64,000 nt of DNA. It comes from an uncultured Bacillota bacterium. GTDB taxonomy: Bacteria > Bacillota_I > Bacilli_A > RFN20 > CAG-288. The position numbers and the translations under genes were made by a program. The DNA lies in contig CASESG010000001.1 of assembly GCA_949290645.1 (NCBI GenBank), positions 193,104 through 257,103 of the forward strand, read 5' to 3'. Under the pieces are notes generated by a model. It made no database searches. It was not told where the DNA came from and was given only the letters and a program-made list of their open reading frames with translations. This document shows positions 63,442-64,000 of this stretch, piece by piece. Numbering within the stretch: position 1 is the stretch's first letter; each line of letters opens with the position of its first letter.

Positions 63442-63445
63442 GAAG

Positions 63446-64000
63446 TCAGGACCTGATCTCGTTGAGGAGCGTGAAGGAGTTGACTTTCTTCGTCTCTCTG
63501 TCAATCTCGAGAAGGACGGCGTTGAGGAGTTTCTTTCCCGTGCGGGGGACATCCATCGGCGTGGGCATTCCGGTTCTTGTGCGATAGATGGAGCTTGCCT
63601 TGATGTCGCCGAGGACGGAATCGTAGGCCCCGTTCATGCCGACGTCGGTCAGGAAGAAGGTTCCCTGCTCCAACAGCTTGGCGTCGTTTGTCTGGACGTG
63701 GGTGTGGGTGCCGATCACGGCCGTCACCTGTCCGTCGAAGTACTCGGACAGGCATCTCTTCTCGGCGGTCGCCTCGGCGTGGAAGTCGACGAGGTGGATG
63801 TCCGCCTTCTCTTCCTTGCCGAGGACTTCTTCCAAGGCGAGAAACGGGCTGGACTGGCAGAGGTTGATGAAGACTCTTCCTAAGAGATTTGAGATGCGGA
63901 CCCTCAAGCCCGAGACTTCCAGGAGGATCGTCCCCTTCAAAGGGCAGATGGGATCGAAGTTGAGGGGCCGGATCTCCTTGGAGAAATCGTAGCTCGGCTG
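63446..64000 (-). CDS. ymdB: YmdB-like metallophosphoesterase, 5'-truncated by window edge
   Basis: About 185 C-terminal residues of a 260-residue family; the first part lies beyond 64000. Metal and active-site segments visible are VDFHAEATAEK, IGTHTHVQTND and DVGMNGAYDSVLG. YmdB is a cyclic-nucleotide phosphodiesterase that affects biofilm choice in Bacillus. The order ymdB-spoVS-miaB-ymcA is the Bacillus order, where rny precedes ymdB, so rny may lie just outside the window. Confidence 0.9.
   Translation of the reverse strand, partial: QPSYDFSKEIRPLNFDPICPLKGTILLEVSGLRVRISNLLGRVFINLCQSSPFLALEEVLGKEEKADIHLVDFHAEATAEKRCLSEYFDGQVTAVIGTHTHVQTNDAKLLEQGTFFLTDVGMNGAYDSVLGDIKASSIYRTRTGMPTPMDVPRTGKKLLNAVLLEIDRETKKVNSFTLLNEIRS

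Overview
The window reads as a chromosomal segment of a fermentative, probably strictly anaerobic member of the Bacillota, most like the Erysipelotrichales/RF39-type Bacilli close to Mollicutes. This is inferred from gene order and families, not from any search. Supporting signs are the hrcA-grpE-dnaK-dnaJ operon with CIRCE-like operators, a Bacillus-type run rsmB-like-rlmN-prpC-prkC-rsgA-rpe, a Bacillus-type run ymdB-spoVS-miaB-ymcA-mutS-mutL-miaA, AdhE, Fhs/FolD, CcpA-type cre-like sites, and an ATP synthase b subunit with a lipobox as in Mollicutes. TGA is used throughout as a stop, so the code is standard. Genes are GC-rich apart from one AT-rich patch near 26.7-27.7 kb. I see no tRNA, rRNA, CRISPR array, transposase or phage gene.

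Layout. 0-2.1 kb: end of an MFS transporter and a broken membrane-protein gene. 2.3-7.1 kb: three adjacent surface lipoproteins. 7.2-13.2 kb: an EF-G-like GTPase divergent from the glycogen-synthesis operon glgC-glgD-glgA, with cre-like sites on both sides of the shared intergenic region. 13.2-20.7 kb: rpmF, a small unknown gene, then the RsmB-like/RlmN/PrpC/PrkC/RsgA/Rpe operon, ending convergently with rpmB. 21.0-27.7 kb: adhE, an APH-like kinase, a lipoprotein, a tyrosine phosphatase, a secreted protein and a decayed AT-rich patch. 27.7-32.7 kb: the heat-shock operon. 32.7-38.7 kb: greA, comEA, comEC, coaX, an M20 dipeptidase and trmB. 38.8-45.8 kb: a complete F-type ATP synthase operon. 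45.9-47.9 kb: a uridine-kinase-like gene and a cold-shock gene. 48.0-52.8 kb: two ATPase-permease fusion ABC proteins. 52.8-64.0 kb: folD, fhs, miaA-tcdA fusion, mutL, mutS, ymcA, miaB, spoVS and ymdB, mostly with overlapping ends.

How it fits together. AdhE would regenerate NAD+ by making ethanol, the glg genes would store surplus carbon under catabolite control, and the ATP synthase shows the signature of a two-carboxylate, probably Na+-coupled rotor. Several genes bear on tRNA position 37 (MiaA, MiaB, RlmN and a TcdA-like domain). The most unusual feature is a single protein joining MiaA to a TcdA/ThiF-type E1-like domain. Other oddities are an RsmB homologue that has lost its catalytic motifs in an otherwise conserved locus, a PrkC kinase without membrane or PASTA parts, a FolD homologue lacking usual active-site residues, and genes whose -10 box lies exactly 8 nt before the start codon.
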